DNA of 64,000 nt from the NCBI RefSeq assembly GCF_038446525.1, contig NZ_CP151792.1:434001-498000 (forward strand), in the 5' to 3' direction. Under the pieces are notes generated by a model. The model ran no database searches, had not been told where the DNA came from, and was given only the letters and a program-made list of their open reading frames with translations. Below, piece after piece: positions 1-8,837 of the stretch. The position numbers and the translations under genes were made by a program. The stretch's first letter is position 1; the number at the start of each line of letters is the position of its first letter. The stretch is from Methanolobus sp. ZRKC5 (GTDB lineage: Archaea > Halobacteriota > Methanosarcinia > Methanosarcinales > Methanosarcinaceae).

Positions 1-293
1 AGATCATCTCCTTTTTCAGTATCGAGGAATTCAAATCCTTCGCCTGCACGTGCAGGAGATTTCTTTTGCAGTTGACCATCACGATAAATGCCGATACTTA
101 CAAAACCATCTTCATTGAAATCTTCAGCTTTTATGGTATAGTCACTTGATGTTAATGTACCGCCCCAATTAAGGGTTCCACTTGCATCAGTACTATCACT
201 CCATTCGATATCATCCAGTTCGTATGCCATTGCAGATGAACTAAACAAAATCAAAACAATAAACAACAGAGAGAAAACTTCTTTTGCTAACAT
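1..293 (-). CDS. Secreted surface protein, N-terminal part only
   Basis: The first 97 codons of a minus-strand gene start at ATG 291-293 and run off the left edge. The protein begins with a typical signal peptide: a short charged start, the hydrophobic run FSLLFIVLILF and a small-residue cleavage region SSSAMA. After it comes a Trp/Gly-rich beta-type segment (WSDS, LNWGGTLTS) followed by DFNEDGF, which could bind calcium. It is probably exported to the S-layer side of the membrane. This kind of N-terminus is common in methanosarcinal surface proteins, but the function cannot be read from this fragment. Confidence 0.7.
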   Translation of the reverse strand, partial: MLAKEVFSLLFIVLILFSSSAMAYELDDIEWSDSTDASGTLNWGGTLTSSDYTIKAEDFNEDGFVSIGIYRDGQLQKKSPARAGEGFEFLDTEKGDD

Positions 294-321
294 AAAAATA
301 CCAGATATAGATTAATGAAAA

Positions 322-828
322 TTATTTGTTTTTAGGGGACAAGGATTTAAATCCTTGCAATTGGGAAGGTCGGTCAAGAGCTCTGGTTCTGGAAGTCGAT
401 TCTGGAAGATTCATAAATGAAGGTTGGCTAATCATGCCAAAAGCATGATCAACGGTCACCAGAGAACTCCTGAACCCTGATTCAATTAGCCTTTCCTGGT
501 GATCCTGGTTGAAAGCATTATAATCAACTTTGGATTCATTGCGCTTTTTTTCAGCTTCTTTTTTAGAAAGACCGGCGTTCATATCCCTTTCTTTAGCTTT
601 TATGCCGCCTTCTTTGCCTTTTGTGTACTGTTCTTTGACCAGATTATCAAGTCCAGCCTCTTTGGCAAGATCCTCAAGCATAGAATATCGCTCACTGACC
701 CATCCGAGTTCAGAATGTTTATGGTACCCTACCTCAAATCCAAGATCATAGGCATTTTTAGAGAGTTCAGCTACCTCGGAATCAGTAAGCTGGGTTTTCT
801 CTTCTTTTTTCGCAAAGAATCGTACCAT
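322..828 (-). CDS. Hypothetical protein paired with KaiC-like ATPase
   Basis: A charged, Lys/Glu-rich soluble protein of 168 residues that I do not recognise. It starts 12 bases after the stop of the upstream KaiC-like gene. ATG 826-828 is preferred over an in-frame TTG two codons earlier because GGTG lies 7 bases before it. The N-terminal half holds helical, highly charged segments (ELSKNAYDLGFEVGYHK; KKEAEKKRNE); the C-terminal 50 residues are Ser/Pro-rich and probably unstructured. No membrane segment or metal motif is visible. Co-transcription with the ATPase suggests a partner or output protein for it, which is inference. Confidence 0.7.
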   Translation of the reverse strand: MVRFFAKKEEKTQLTDSEVAELSKNAYDLGFEVGYHKHSELGWVSERYSMLEDLAKEAGLDNLVKEQYTKGKEGGIKAKERDMNAGLSKKEAEKKRNESKVDYNAFNQDHQERLIESGFRSSLVTVDHAFGMISQPSFMNLPESTSRTRALDRPSQLQGFKSLSPKNK

Positions 829-840
829 TCGCAAACACCA

Positions 841-1584
841 TCATTCAATAAGATCAGTAACTACAAGTCCCTTGTCACTGAAATTTACCGAGCGCATATT
901 ACAATCATGCTGCGTACCCCTCATCTTAATTACCTGTAGTGCACGAGTCATTGTTTTATCATAGAGGAAATTATGCATGAAAATCACTCCGTGGGCTGCA
1001 AACTGTTCCGTAGAGTAAGCTCCTGGATCAGTCATTTCGGAAATGAGTATAGTAGTGCAACCAAGCTTCTTAAGATTCCTGATGAAACGGCTCATTTCTT
1101 TTTCCTGCAGGGACATATCTCTTGTAGTGAACCTTATTGCTGAGACAGAGTCTATAACCAGCCTTTTTACATCATATTCTGATACATAGGCAGCTATTTC
1201 CCTGAATACCATAGCAGGTGAAGGAGCTTCATGTTCTGCTGAAGTTGCTGATACTTCATAATCCGGAGTGATATATTCACTCATTTCATCCATGAAGCCA
1301 TATTCCATTCGTGGACCAAGGTCCGCAAAAAGCAATTTTTTCATTTTTATGAGAGGTAACACGCTAAGAGAATAGTTTGACATATCGTCAATAATATTCT
1401 GCGGACTTTCGAGCAATGTCACATAAAGACCTACTTCCCCAAGTGCTGCACCATGCGCAAGGTACTGCACGGAAAAAGTCGTCTTCCCGCTACCCGGTGG
1501 ACCGCTTACCAGATAAACACGCTCTGCAAGTAACCCGCCTTGCACCATTTCGTCAAAACCTTCTATGCCTGTCTTTATCCTCAT
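841..1584 (-). CDS. KaiC/RadA-like RecA-superfamily ATPase
   Basis: A single-domain KaiC-type ATPase of 247 residues. The N-terminal TGIEGFDEMVQGG is the usual KaiC start, the Walker A is GPPGSGKTT near residue 29, and the Walker B strand is RLVIDSVSAIR near residue 141. Families of this type (COG0467) act as ATP-driven signalling or scaffold proteins in archaea, often next to their partner genes. It is the first gene of a two-gene unit with the downstream hypothetical protein. An AT-rich promoter region separates it from the divergent Nif3-like gene. The specific role is unknown. Confidence 0.88.
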   Translation of the reverse strand: MRIKTGIEGFDEMVQGGLLAERVYLVSGPPGSGKTTFSVQYLAHGAALGEVGLYVTLLESPQNIIDDMSNYSLSVLPLIKMKKLLFADLGPRMEYGFMDEMSEYITPDYEVSATSAEHEAPSPAMVFREIAAYVSEYDVKRLVIDSVSAIRFTTRDMSLQEKEMSRFIRNLKKLGCTTILISEMTDPGAYSTEQFAAHGVIFMHNFLYDKTMTRALQVIKMRGTQHDCNMRSVNFSDKGLVVTDLIE

Positions 1585-1768
1585 GAGCTACCCTCTAATA
1601 TTTATTATTCTGATATAATATATTATTTATATATAAATATACATTTCACCTATTTGAATGCTTCGATTGTATAAACATCTATAAAATAAAATGAAACGAA
1701 TAATTAGTGTGAGAATTATGTAATTATTTTCCGACAGGTTCAAATTGATTCAAAATTATTCCTGTTCT

Positions 1769-2509
1769 ATGCAATTAAAACAGATTATTCCCATTCTCGA
1801 AGAAATAGCTCCTCCTGAGCTTGCTGAAGATTTTGATATTGGAAGAATAGGGCTTACGCTGAACCTGGAAAATGATGTTAGTAAGATAACTGTTGCCCTG
1901 GACCCTACCGAATATGTACTTAACAGAGCTACCAAGATAGGTGCAGACTTACTCATCACACACCATACACTTATTTTCCACCCCATCAACTGTATTGACA
2001 AAAAACTGGCAGACAGCCTCAAAATAGCAATTGACAATGGAATATCACTATATTCCATGCACACGAATTTTGATAAAGCAAAAGGTGGCATAAATGATGC
2101 TCTTGCAAACAGGCTGGGCCTATCAGACATAAAGGAAACTCCCATTGGCAGAATAGGAACAATTACTCCATGTTCAATAGAGACTTTTGCTAACCATGTT
2201 TCAAAGAGCCTTAACACACACATACAATATACAGGCAACAAAGAAGAAATAAAGAAAGTAATGGTTTTCGGAGGCAGTGGTTTCAGGTCAGAGTATATTG
2301 AAACAGCAAGAGAATACGGTGCAGATGCTTATGTATCATCGGAAATTAAACACGATATAATACGCTCGTTCAGTGACATGCTTCTTGTGGATGCAACACA
2401 TTATGCCACGGAAAATCCGGGTATGCAGGACCTTTGTCCAAGACTTGCAGAAAAATTGAAACTCGATGTGGAATTCATAGACCATGACCCCCTTATCAAA
2501 ACCATCTGA
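1769..2509 (+). CDS. Nif3-like dinuclear metal centre protein (DUF34)
   Basis: A 246-residue member of the NIF3/DUF34 family, a toroidal hexamer with a two-metal site of uncertain substrate (some members annotated as GTP cyclohydrolase I type 2). The metal ligands are visible: LLITHHTLIF near residue 71, HTNFDKAKGG near residue 100, and a C-terminal SSEIKHD and DATHYATE. The reading frame extends upstream to a TTG at 1745, but ATG 1769 fits the family start, where homologues begin with M-x-x-x-x-I-I. There is no clear Shine-Dalgarno site, so a short or leaderless transcript is possible. The next small gene follows after 14 bases. Confidence 0.88.
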   Translation: MQLKQIIPILEEIAPPELAEDFDIGRIGLTLNLENDVSKITVALDPTEYVLNRATKIGADLLITHHTLIFHPINCIDKKLADSLKIAIDNGISLYSMHTNFDKAKGGINDALANRLGLSDIKETPIGRIGTITPCSIETFANHVSKSLNTHIQYTGNKEEIKKVMVFGGSGFRSEYIETAREYGADAYVSSEIKHDIIRSFSDMLLVDATHYATENPGMQDLCPRLAEKLKLDVEFIDHDPLIKTI

Positions 2510-2523
2510 GAGCCTGTGATCAC

Positions 2524-2691
2524 ATGCCAGCAGAAGATGAAATGAAAAATAATGATATCGGTGAAGATGAACTCGAGGAGTTATTTGAAAAACAACTTCA
2601 GAAAAAAGGGGACCAAAAGCACCGCGGATATGGTGATTATGAAAGAAGAAGGATATACAGGGGACCCGATGTCAAAAGGGACCCTGAATAA
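2524..2691 (+). CDS. Small charged protein, 55 residues
   Basis: A short open frame 14 bases after the Nif3-like gene. The sequence TGTGATC just upstream of its ATG matches the archaeal anti-Shine-Dalgarno (GGTGATC). The protein is acidic in its first half (GEDELEELFEKQLQ) and basic in its second (HRGYGDYERRRIYRG). No cysteines or membrane segment. It ends three bases before the stop of the convergent Trm56 gene. Support is the ribosome-binding site, operon position and charge-patterned composition; I know no function. Confidence 0.55.
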   Translation: MPAEDEMKNNDIGEDELEELFEKQLQKKGDQKHRGYGDYERRRIYRGPDVKRDPE

Positions 2692-2694
2692 AAC

Positions 2695-3243
2695 CTAATT
2701 GGACAAATCATATTGTCGATTATCGATAACCTGCTTACCACATCTCTCAGGAACTATTGTTAGTTCCCCACCTTCAAATTCATTTCTCAATGGGTCACTT
2801 TTAGCTATCCGGTCCAGAGTGACAGCAACGGCTGCAACTTCAGAATGTGGTTGGTTGCCAACTGCGACATTCCAGTCAGCCATCTCATATATTTCAAATG
2901 GGACCTTTTCCGCACCAACAACGATCATAAGTTTGTCGCATTGACGAATCTCAGGAACGGCGTCCGGCAGGTTTATCCCGTACATGGACAAATGACAGAT
3001 CTTTCCGCCGTCTTCTTTCCATTTCTTTATTTCAGACTTCCAGTTGACATCGTTCTTAACGTAGAAGTCACCGCCCCATCTTGTTGAAACATCATCTATG
3101 TTACCGGCAAGTTTCTTATCCTCGGATGCCAGAAGCATACCTTCTGCACCAAAGGCTCTTGCTGTAAGGCCCACGTGTGTGGTTATCCTCTTGTCTCTCT
3201 GAGGACGGTGGCCAAGTCTTAGTATTACTATCTGTTCAGGCAT
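2695..3243 (-). CDS. trm56: tRNA (cytidine(56)-2'-O)-methyltransferase Trm56
   Basis: A 182-residue SPOUT-class methyltransferase that 2'-O-methylates C56 in the T-loop of archaeal tRNAs, using S-adenosylmethionine. The N-terminus LRLGHRPQRDKRITTHVGL and the C-terminal knot region (IVVGAEKVP, NVAVGNQPHSEVAA) are hallmarks of the family (COG1303); length is normal. It starts 5 bases after the stop of the AMP phosphorylase gene, so the two are probably co-transcribed. Confidence 0.93.
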   Translation of the reverse strand: MPEQIVILRLGHRPQRDKRITTHVGLTARAFGAEGMLLASEDKKLAGNIDDVSTRWGGDFYVKNDVNWKSEIKKWKEDGGKICHLSMYGINLPDAVPEIRQCDKLMIVVGAEKVPFEIYEMADWNVAVGNQPHSEVAAVAVTLDRIAKSDPLRNEFEGGELTIVPERCGKQVIDNRQYDLSN

Positions 3244-3248
3244 AGATA

Positions 3249-4769
3249 TCAGACTTCTGTAACATCTGCTACTTTCTCAAGAAGCATACCCTCAACGATT
3301 ATGGGAAGATTCTCTCTTGCACTTTTAATAGCTTCTGCGAGTTTTTCTTCTTTCTCAGCATATATTGTCAGAACAGGTTGTCCTTCTTCGACAGACTGAC
3401 CACGTTTCTTGTGGATCATAACACCTGCACCCTTATCATTTGGTGCACCCGCAAGTCTTGCTATCTGAACTATGCGTTTGTTGTAGAATTCGAGAATATA
3501 GCCGTTTGTAGGGGCTGTCAGGTCTGCAGTGAACTCACCGACCTTAATATCTTTGTGAGTTACATCCGGATTGCCGCCCTGTATCTCAATTATTTCTTTC
3601 AATTTTGCCAGAGCTTTACCATTCTTCAATGTCTCGATGGCAAGTTCGCGGCCCTGTCCTTTGGCAGCAACCCCGCCCATTTCAAGAAGCATGCCTGCAA
3701 GTACAGCGCTCTTTTCTATGAGACTGTTGGGACCTTCCATTGTTTCAAGGACTTTGAGAGCCTCTATTACTTCTAGTGCCGGGCCTACGGTCCTTCCTAC
3801 AGGAGATGCACCATACGTAAGTGCGCAATCTACGTCCATACCAAGGCGTTCACCAAGACTTATGAGGTCTCTGGCAAGCTTTCTTCCGGCCTTGACATCA
3901 GGTAGTTTAGTGCCTGCACCGGTGGGAAGATCCATAACAACCTTCTGAGCGCCAACTGCACCTTTTTTAGCCATAATGGAAGCCAGCAACTGGCAGTGTG
4001 GGTCTATGGAAAGAGGATATTCGATCTTTATTAGTTTGTCATCTGCAGGTGCTATATTAGTAGCACCACCCCAGACAATGACACCGCCTACTTTTTCTGT
4101 CATTTCCTTTATCTGCTGGGCAGTGAACTCCACCGGAGCAAGTATCTCCATAAGATCTGCTGTGCCTCCAGCACCGGTTATAGCACGAGAGCTGGTCTTT
4201 GGGATAAGCAGGCCGTTAGCTGCAACGATCGGAACAATAAGAAGAGATATCTTATTACCAGGCACACCACCGATTGAATGTTTGTCCATTATAGGAGAGG
4301 TGCTGAATTCTATACGCTCGCCGGTCTCTATCATTGCCTTTGTGAGCCATTCGGTCTCATCTTCACTCATATCCTTAATGTAAGTGGCAGTAAGGAAAGC
4401 TGCAAGTTCGATATCGTTGAGATTTTCCTCAACTATATCCTTTACAAGCTCGTATATCTCGTCCCTTTCAAGCTTGTGCCCATCCATCACTTTCCTGATA
4501 ATGTGGGTGGATGTTGGTTTTTCTGCAGGTTCAACTTCTACAGTTTCTGTCCATTCCCTCTGCAACCGTTCCTGCACCTCGTGATACAGTCCTATCATTC
4601 CCGGAGAAATCATGTCCTCTGTAAAATCAACAATTGCCGTAAGGATTGTGTGGTCTTTGACCCTTACCCTGTCGCCCTCGTTAACTCCCAATTCCTTGGC
4701 GTCAATTGTATTCAACACCACTTTATATTTGCCGACTTTGATATCGATAGGCTGTACTTTTAGCTGCAT
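3249..4769 (-). CDS. deoA: AMP phosphorylase
   Basis: A 506-residue archaeal AMP phosphorylase of the thymidine phosphorylase superfamily. It converts AMP and phosphate to adenine and ribose-1,5-bisphosphate, the first step of the archaeal AMP pathway leading through ribose-1,5-bisphosphate isomerase to type III RuBisCO (neither seen here). The extra N-terminal domain of about 85 residues is present, and the phosphate/nucleoside site KHSIGGVPGNK lies near residue 162, with TSSRAITGAGGTAD following. GGTGGA precedes the ATG. The gene is divergent from the guanine-deaminase-like gene and followed closely by trm56. Confidence 0.94.
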   Translation of the reverse strand: MQLKVQPIDIKVGKYKVVLNTIDAKELGVNEGDRVRVKDHTILTAIVDFTEDMISPGMIGLYHEVQERLQREWTETVEVEPAEKPTSTHIIRKVMDGHKLERDEIYELVKDIVEENLNDIELAAFLTATYIKDMSEDETEWLTKAMIETGERIEFSTSPIMDKHSIGGVPGNKISLLIVPIVAANGLLIPKTSSRAITGAGGTADLMEILAPVEFTAQQIKEMTEKVGGVIVWGGATNIAPADDKLIKIEYPLSIDPHCQLLASIMAKKGAVGAQKVVMDLPTGAGTKLPDVKAGRKLARDLISLGERLGMDVDCALTYGASPVGRTVGPALEVIEALKVLETMEGPNSLIEKSAVLAGMLLEMGGVAAKGQGRELAIETLKNGKALAKLKEIIEIQGGNPDVTHKDIKVGEFTADLTAPTNGYILEFYNKRIVQIARLAGAPNDKGAGVMIHKKRGQSVEEGQPVLTIYAEKEEKLAEAIKSARENLPIIVEGMLLEKVADVTEV

Positions 4770-4929
4770 TGTTCCACCTTTATTTTATACAGAACATGCG
4801 CTAAGGGATAAATAGGTTTATGGTGAGTTTTGGAAATTGAATAGGAATATTGAACTCGGATACTTGCTTTTATGCCAAGACTTCACACCCACCACTGCAC
4901 TTAAAGCCCACAAATTATAATACTGCCTC

Positions 4930-5394
4930 ATGAACGCCTTTATGCAAATGGCCATAGAAGAAGCACGTCACGGTATGGAACACGATCACGGAGGACCATT
5001 CGGGGCGATTATCGTGAAGGACGGCAAGGTATTATCCAGGACCCACAATGAAGTGTTGAGAAGCAATGATCCTACTGCACATGCAGAGATACTTGCCATA
5101 AGGCAGGCATCTACTGTTCTGGAAAGATTTGACCTTTCGGACTGTGAGATATATACAAGTTCACAGCCGTGTCCAATGTGTCTTGCAGCAATTTACTGGG
5201 CACGCATAAAGACCGTGTATTACGGCTCCGATAAAGATGATGTTGCCCTTATTGGTTTTGATGACAATCTTTTTTATGAGTATATTCGGGGAGAAAGTCA
5301 GGATAGTGGAATAAAGCTGATTAATATTGAGAGGGAGGAAGCCCTTAAGTTGCTCAGGCAGTGGTCTGAAAAGGATGATAAACAGACTTACTGA
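4930..5394 (+). CDS. guaD: Guanine deaminase-like nucleoside/base deaminase
   Basis: A 154-residue zinc deaminase of the cytidine deaminase fold. Zinc and catalytic motifs are clear: PTAHAEILAIR and QPCPMCLAAIYWAR. The segment IGFDDNLFYEYI near the C-terminus resembles Bacillus GuaD rather than the tRNA adenosine deaminase TadA, so hydrolytic conversion of guanine to xanthine is the best guess. A TATA-like AAATTATAATA lies only about 10 bases before ATG 4930 and no Shine-Dalgarno site is present. The transcript may therefore start near the fifth codon (ATG 4942) and be leaderless. Head-to-head with AMP phosphorylase, it suggests purine salvage. Confidence 0.85.
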   Translation: MNAFMQMAIEEARHGMEHDHGGPFGAIIVKDGKVLSRTHNEVLRSNDPTAHAEILAIRQASTVLERFDLSDCEIYTSSQPCPMCLAAIYWARIKTVYYGSDKDDVALIGFDDNLFYEYIRGESQDSGIKLINIEREEALKLLRQWSEKDDKQTY

Positions 5395-5421
5395 TATGAG
5401 TTTGCTTGAATTTAAGCTTGA

Positions 5422-5434
5422 GAGGATTTCGATA
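5422..5434 (+). repeat. Left terminal inverted repeat of the IS5-type element
   Basis: GAGGATTTCGATA; matches the reverse complement of the right end without mismatch. The four bases outside it, TTGA, recur outside the right end. Confidence 0.88.
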
Positions 5435-5497
5435 AACTACCATCAATACTCATACAATTTAATAAAATTTAAATAATAGCAAAGCAAATTTACTATT

Positions 5498-6442
5498 ATG
5501 GATTCTTTTACTGATTTTGCCTTAAATGAAGAATATAAGCGTCTCCAATCTGTCGGAGATAAGCTTGCTGAAATTGAATATTTAGTAGATTGGAAGCCTT
5601 TTCGCCCTATTCTGGAGTCAATGTACATAAACAGAACAGCTTCAGGCGGACGGCCTGAAGCTGATGTTATTGTAATGTTCAAGATGCTTGTTCTGCAACA
5701 ATGGCATGGTCTTTCTGATGCTGAGCTTGAAAAGCAGTGTATTGACAGGATATCCTTTAGGAAATTCCTGGGATTTCCTGAATATGTACCAGACAGTACA
5801 ACTGTCTGGTCATTCAGGAAGAGAATTATCGACAATGGTAAAGAAAAAGCGGTGTGGGATGAAATGCAGAATCAGCTTGATGCTCTTGGTTTGAAGATTA
5901 AAAAAGGAATGATCCAGGATGCAACTTTTATTCACTCAGATCCAGGACATGCAAAAGCAGATGTACTCAGAGGAAAAGATGCGAAAACAAGAAGAAGCAA
6001 AGATGGAACCTGGACTAAGAAAAATGGTAAATCTCACTTTGGATACAAACTTCATACAATTATTGATAAGGATTATGAACTAATCAGAAGATTTGAGACA
6101 ACAACTGCATCACTTCACGATTCACAGGTTGATCTGTCTGAAAAGGGTGAAGTGGTGTATAGAGATAAAGGATATTTTGGAGCAATAGCAAAAGGTTTTG
6201 CAGCAACAATGCAACGAGCTGTAAGAGGACATCCTTTAGGAATAATGGATATCCTCAGAAATGAAAGAATAAGTGTGAAAAGAGTCCCTTGCGAAAGAGT
6301 GTATGCAGTGACAAAAGAAATATTTAAAACCAGAAAGGTTCTTGTTACAACTGTAGAAAGAGTGAATGCAAAAATGTTGATGACAGCTTTTTGTTTTAAT
6401 CTGCATCAATTGAGGACACTAAAAACCAAAGGAGTAATTTAG
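5498..6442 (+). CDS. IS5-family DDE transposase
   Basis: A full-length 314-residue transposase. The N-terminal InsH/DUF772-type region (FRPILESMYINRTASGGRP, LSDAELEKQC) is followed by a DDE core. First Asp is in MIQDATFIHSD, the second in VVYRDKGYFG, and the Glu is probably in CERVYAVTKEIF. A basic linker KTRRSKDGTWTKKNGKSHFG is typical of IS5 relatives. No frameshift or internal stop is present and the ends are perfect, so the element may still be active. Confidence 0.93.
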   Translation: MDSFTDFALNEEYKRLQSVGDKLAEIEYLVDWKPFRPILESMYINRTASGGRPEADVIVMFKMLVLQQWHGLSDAELEKQCIDRISFRKFLGFPEYVPDSTTVWSFRKRIIDNGKEKAVWDEMQNQLDALGLKIKKGMIQDATFIHSDPGHAKADVLRGKDAKTRRSKDGTWTKKNGKSHFGYKLHTIIDKDYELIRRFETTTASLHDSQVDLSEKGEVVYRDKGYFGAIAKGFAATMQRAVRGHPLGIMDILRNERISVKRVPCERVYAVTKEIFKTRKVLVTTVERVNAKMLMTAFCFNLHQLRTLKTKGVI

Positions 6443-6554
6443 GATAGCGGAAGCTATACTAAAAATAAGGATTAATGAAGAGAAATAAACAAAATGATAA
6501 AAAATGAGAGGATATAATTGAGTTTGAATACTTTAATGATCTAAAATGAGGGAA

Positions 6555-6567
6555 TATCGAAATCCTC
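6555..6567 (-). repeat. Right terminal inverted repeat of the IS5-type element
   Basis: TATCGAAATCCTC on the plus strand, the exact reverse complement of the left end, followed by the target duplicate TTGA. Confidence 0.88.
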
Positions 6568-6682
6568 TTGAATTTAAGTTTAAATTCAAATTTAAATTAA
6601 TCATAAATATCATCTACTCTATATATATGATAAGATATCATTTATCAGTCAGAAGTGAAAATTACCAGTTGGGAGAGTTAAA

Positions 6683-7879
6683 GTGGATATAGAGCAATTC
6701 ATACCAAGTATCATTTCACTGATCGTAACAATTTCACTTGTCCTGCTATTTGATTTCCTGTTCAGGAAAAGAAAGTTATTTTCAAGGGAAAAAGTGATAC
6801 AGCAACTTATTTTTGTTGTAATTCTAGTCATTGGAATGCTATTCATTATTTTCACCCTTCCGATTTCTGTTGAAGACAAGAATCTGATACTTACCTTTTT
6901 AGGACTGGTAATCGGTGCCATAATCACATTTTCATCCACCACTTTTGTGACAAACGCCATGGCCGGCATTATGCTCAGGCTTATAAATCCTTTTAGAGTA
7001 GGGGACTATATTAAAATCGATGATACTTTTGGAAGAGTTACCGAAATGTACTTCCTGCACACTCAAGTGCAGTCCATGGACAGGGACCTTATAACAATCC
7101 CAAATGCAAAACTTGTTTCCAACCCCCTGAAAACCATTAGATCATCAGGGACTATTATCACTACCAGCGTATCATTGGGATACAATATACCCCGAAAGGA
7201 CATAGAAAAGGACCTCTTAAAAGCAGCTGAGATAACAGGTCTTGAAAATTCATTTGTCCACATTGAAAAGCTTGGGGATTTTTCAATAACATATAAAGTT
7301 GGAGGACTGCTTAAGGATATCGAGGGCCTCATTACAGCAAGGTCTGACTTTAAAAAGAACGTCATGGATACACTACATGATTCTGAAATAGAGATCGTTT
7401 CTCCCACTTACATGAACCAGAGAGTATTCAGCGAAGACTATGTGTGCCTACCACCAAAGGAAACAAAGACTAAAGCAATTAAGATCGACTCTGAGCTTGA
7501 AATTGTGCCTGAGTTCAAAACAGAGGAAATAATCTTTGATAAGGCCATCACAGCACAAATGCTTGACAGAATATACATTACTTCAGAAAACCTGGCTCCG
7601 CGCAGAAAGGACATGGAAGAAAAACTCAAGCAAATTAATGACGAGAACGCCAGGAATGATATAAAAGAGCAACTTACTCTGTTAGCTCTAAAAGAAGAAG
7701 GCATTAAAACTCTTGTACAGGAGCTAAAAACCCTTCCGGACATCACTGCCATGAGTGATGAAAACAAGGATGTGGACGTGGAAGGCATGCTAAATACGGA
7801 AAAAGATGTAGTTGAACTTGCCGACCTTCACAGCAATGTGGAAAAAATGATCGAGAACATACTGAAAAAACAGCAATAA
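6683..7879 (+). CDS. mscS: MscS-family mechanosensitive channel
   Basis: A 398-residue membrane protein that probably releases solutes on osmotic downshock. Three N-terminal membrane segments (near residues 8-28, 40-62, 70-95) lead into the pore helix and the family motif GIMLRLINPFRVGDYIKI, followed by the beta domain (FGRVTEMYFLHTQV, ITIPNAKLVSNPL). After the usual MscS core the protein carries about 130 extra charged, helical residues to the C-terminus, longer than the minimal bacterial channel. GTG start with GGGAG upstream. The stop codon lies in a 9-bp hairpin that precedes pheA. Confidence 0.92.
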   Translation: MDIEQFIPSIISLIVTISLVLLFDFLFRKRKLFSREKVIQQLIFVVILVIGMLFIIFTLPISVEDKNLILTFLGLVIGAIITFSSTTFVTNAMAGIMLRLINPFRVGDYIKIDDTFGRVTEMYFLHTQVQSMDRDLITIPNAKLVSNPLKTIRSSGTIITTSVSLGYNIPRKDIEKDLLKAAEITGLENSFVHIEKLGDFSITYKVGGLLKDIEGLITARSDFKKNVMDTLHDSEIEIVSPTYMNQRVFSEDYVCLPPKETKTKAIKIDSELEIVPEFKTEEIIFDKAITAQMLDRIYITSENLAPRRKDMEEKLKQINDENARNDIKEQLTLLALKEEGIKTLVQELKTLPDITAMSDENKDVDVEGMLNTEKDVVELADLHSNVEKMIENILKKQQ

Positions 7880-7901
7880 TAAGATTTTTCTATATTATTG
7901 C
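7873..7901 (+). promoter_or_regulatory. Hairpin between MscS stop and pheA ribosome-binding site
   Basis: GCAATAATA (7873-7881) and TATTATTGC (7893-7901) pair over 9 bp with an 11-base loop. The stem contains the MscS stop codon and ends three bases before the GGAG of pheA. There is no T-run after it, so it may be a weak terminator, a leader element of pheA or an operator. Inference only. Confidence 0.4.
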
Positions 7902-7915
7902 CATTGGAGAACATA

Positions 7916-8791
7916 ATGATAATTGGCGTACTTGGTCCTAAAGGAACCTATACCGAAAAAGCTGCAAAACAGTGGATACAAGAGAACAGTAGCAATGAAG
8001 AGCATATTCTGGAATATTGTGCAGATATACAGGATGTATTCATTCTTCTGGAAAGCGAAGCATGTGATATCGGAGTAGTGCCTCTGGAAAATTCTATTGA
8101 AGGTTCCGTAGGAGTTACACTTGACCTGCTTCTTGAGCATGGTGTACATATTATTGGTGAGGCGATAGTCACTATAGAACACTGCCTGCTGTCCAGAGGT
8201 AAAAAAGAAGATATCAGGATTATACTTTCACATCCACAGGGTCTGGGACAATGTCGCCAATTTTTGAAAGATCAATTTCCTGCCGTTGAGCTGAGAACCA
8301 CAGGAAGTACATCTCATGCAGCAAAACTTGCCACTGAATTTGAAGAGATGGCAGCTATTGCATCACCTGAAACTGCTGACATGTATGACCTTAATATTGT
8401 CATGCCAAATATTCAGGACAGGAAGCACAATCATACCCGTTTTGTAATAATTACGACAAATAATGTTCCTGAAAATGTTAAAAAATATTCAGATGAACAA
8501 AAGCAAGATGGCCTGTATAAAACATCTATAATAGTCTATCTTGACCGTGACCGCCCGGGTGCTCTTTATGCCATACTGGGTGAATTTGCCAGGTACGATA
8601 TCAATTTGACAAGGATTGAATCGAGACCTTCTAAAAAAGTACTTGGTGACTATGTTTTCTATATTGATTTTGAGGGAAATATAAACGATACTATTATAAA
8701 ACATGCAATGTTTAATATAAAGTCCAACGTAGCAATGTTAAAAATACTTGGATCATATCCTAAATTTGATTCTTATTGTGAATCCAATTAG
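7916..8791 (+). CDS. pheA: Prephenate dehydratase
   Basis: A 291-residue monofunctional prephenate dehydratase (prephenate to phenylpyruvate, phenylalanine biosynthesis). The catalytic domain spans about residues 1-180 with GVLGPKGTYTEKAA at the start, VVPLENSIEGSVGVTLD and the Thr-Arg-Phe catalytic motif in HNHTRFVII. A C-terminal ACT domain (GALYAILGEFARYDINLTRIESRPS) would bind phenylalanine for feedback inhibition. ATG 7916 is chosen over upstream TTG codons because GGAGAA lies 7 bases before it. Confidence 0.95.
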   Translation: MIIGVLGPKGTYTEKAAKQWIQENSSNEEHILEYCADIQDVFILLESEACDIGVVPLENSIEGSVGVTLDLLLEHGVHIIGEAIVTIEHCLLSRGKKEDIRIILSHPQGLGQCRQFLKDQFPAVELRTTGSTSHAAKLATEFEEMAAIASPETADMYDLNIVMPNIQDRKHNHTRFVIITTNNVPENVKKYSDEQKQDGLYKTSIIVYLDRDRPGALYAILGEFARYDINLTRIESRPSKKVLGDYVFYIDFEGNINDTIIKHAMFNIKSNVAMLKILGSYPKFDSYCESN

Positions 8792-8837
8792 ATGAACAAA
8801 TAATCATTATCTACTGAATAAAATAAACGGTGCCACC

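Larger units (their letters stand above)
5422..6567 (+). mobile_element. Complete IS5-family insertion sequence
   Basis: A 1146-bp element bounded by perfect 13-bp terminal inverted repeats GAGGATTTCGATA (5422-5434 and, reversed, 6555-6567). It is flanked by the 4-bp direct repeat TTGA (5418-5421 and 6568-6571), which fits the 4-bp target duplication common in the IS5 family. It carries one intact transposase gene. The flanks are both AT-rich with TTGAATTTAAG on each side, so the original target was itself a short repeat. It sits in the intergenic region between the deaminase and MscS genes and disrupts no obvious gene. Confidence 0.88.
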
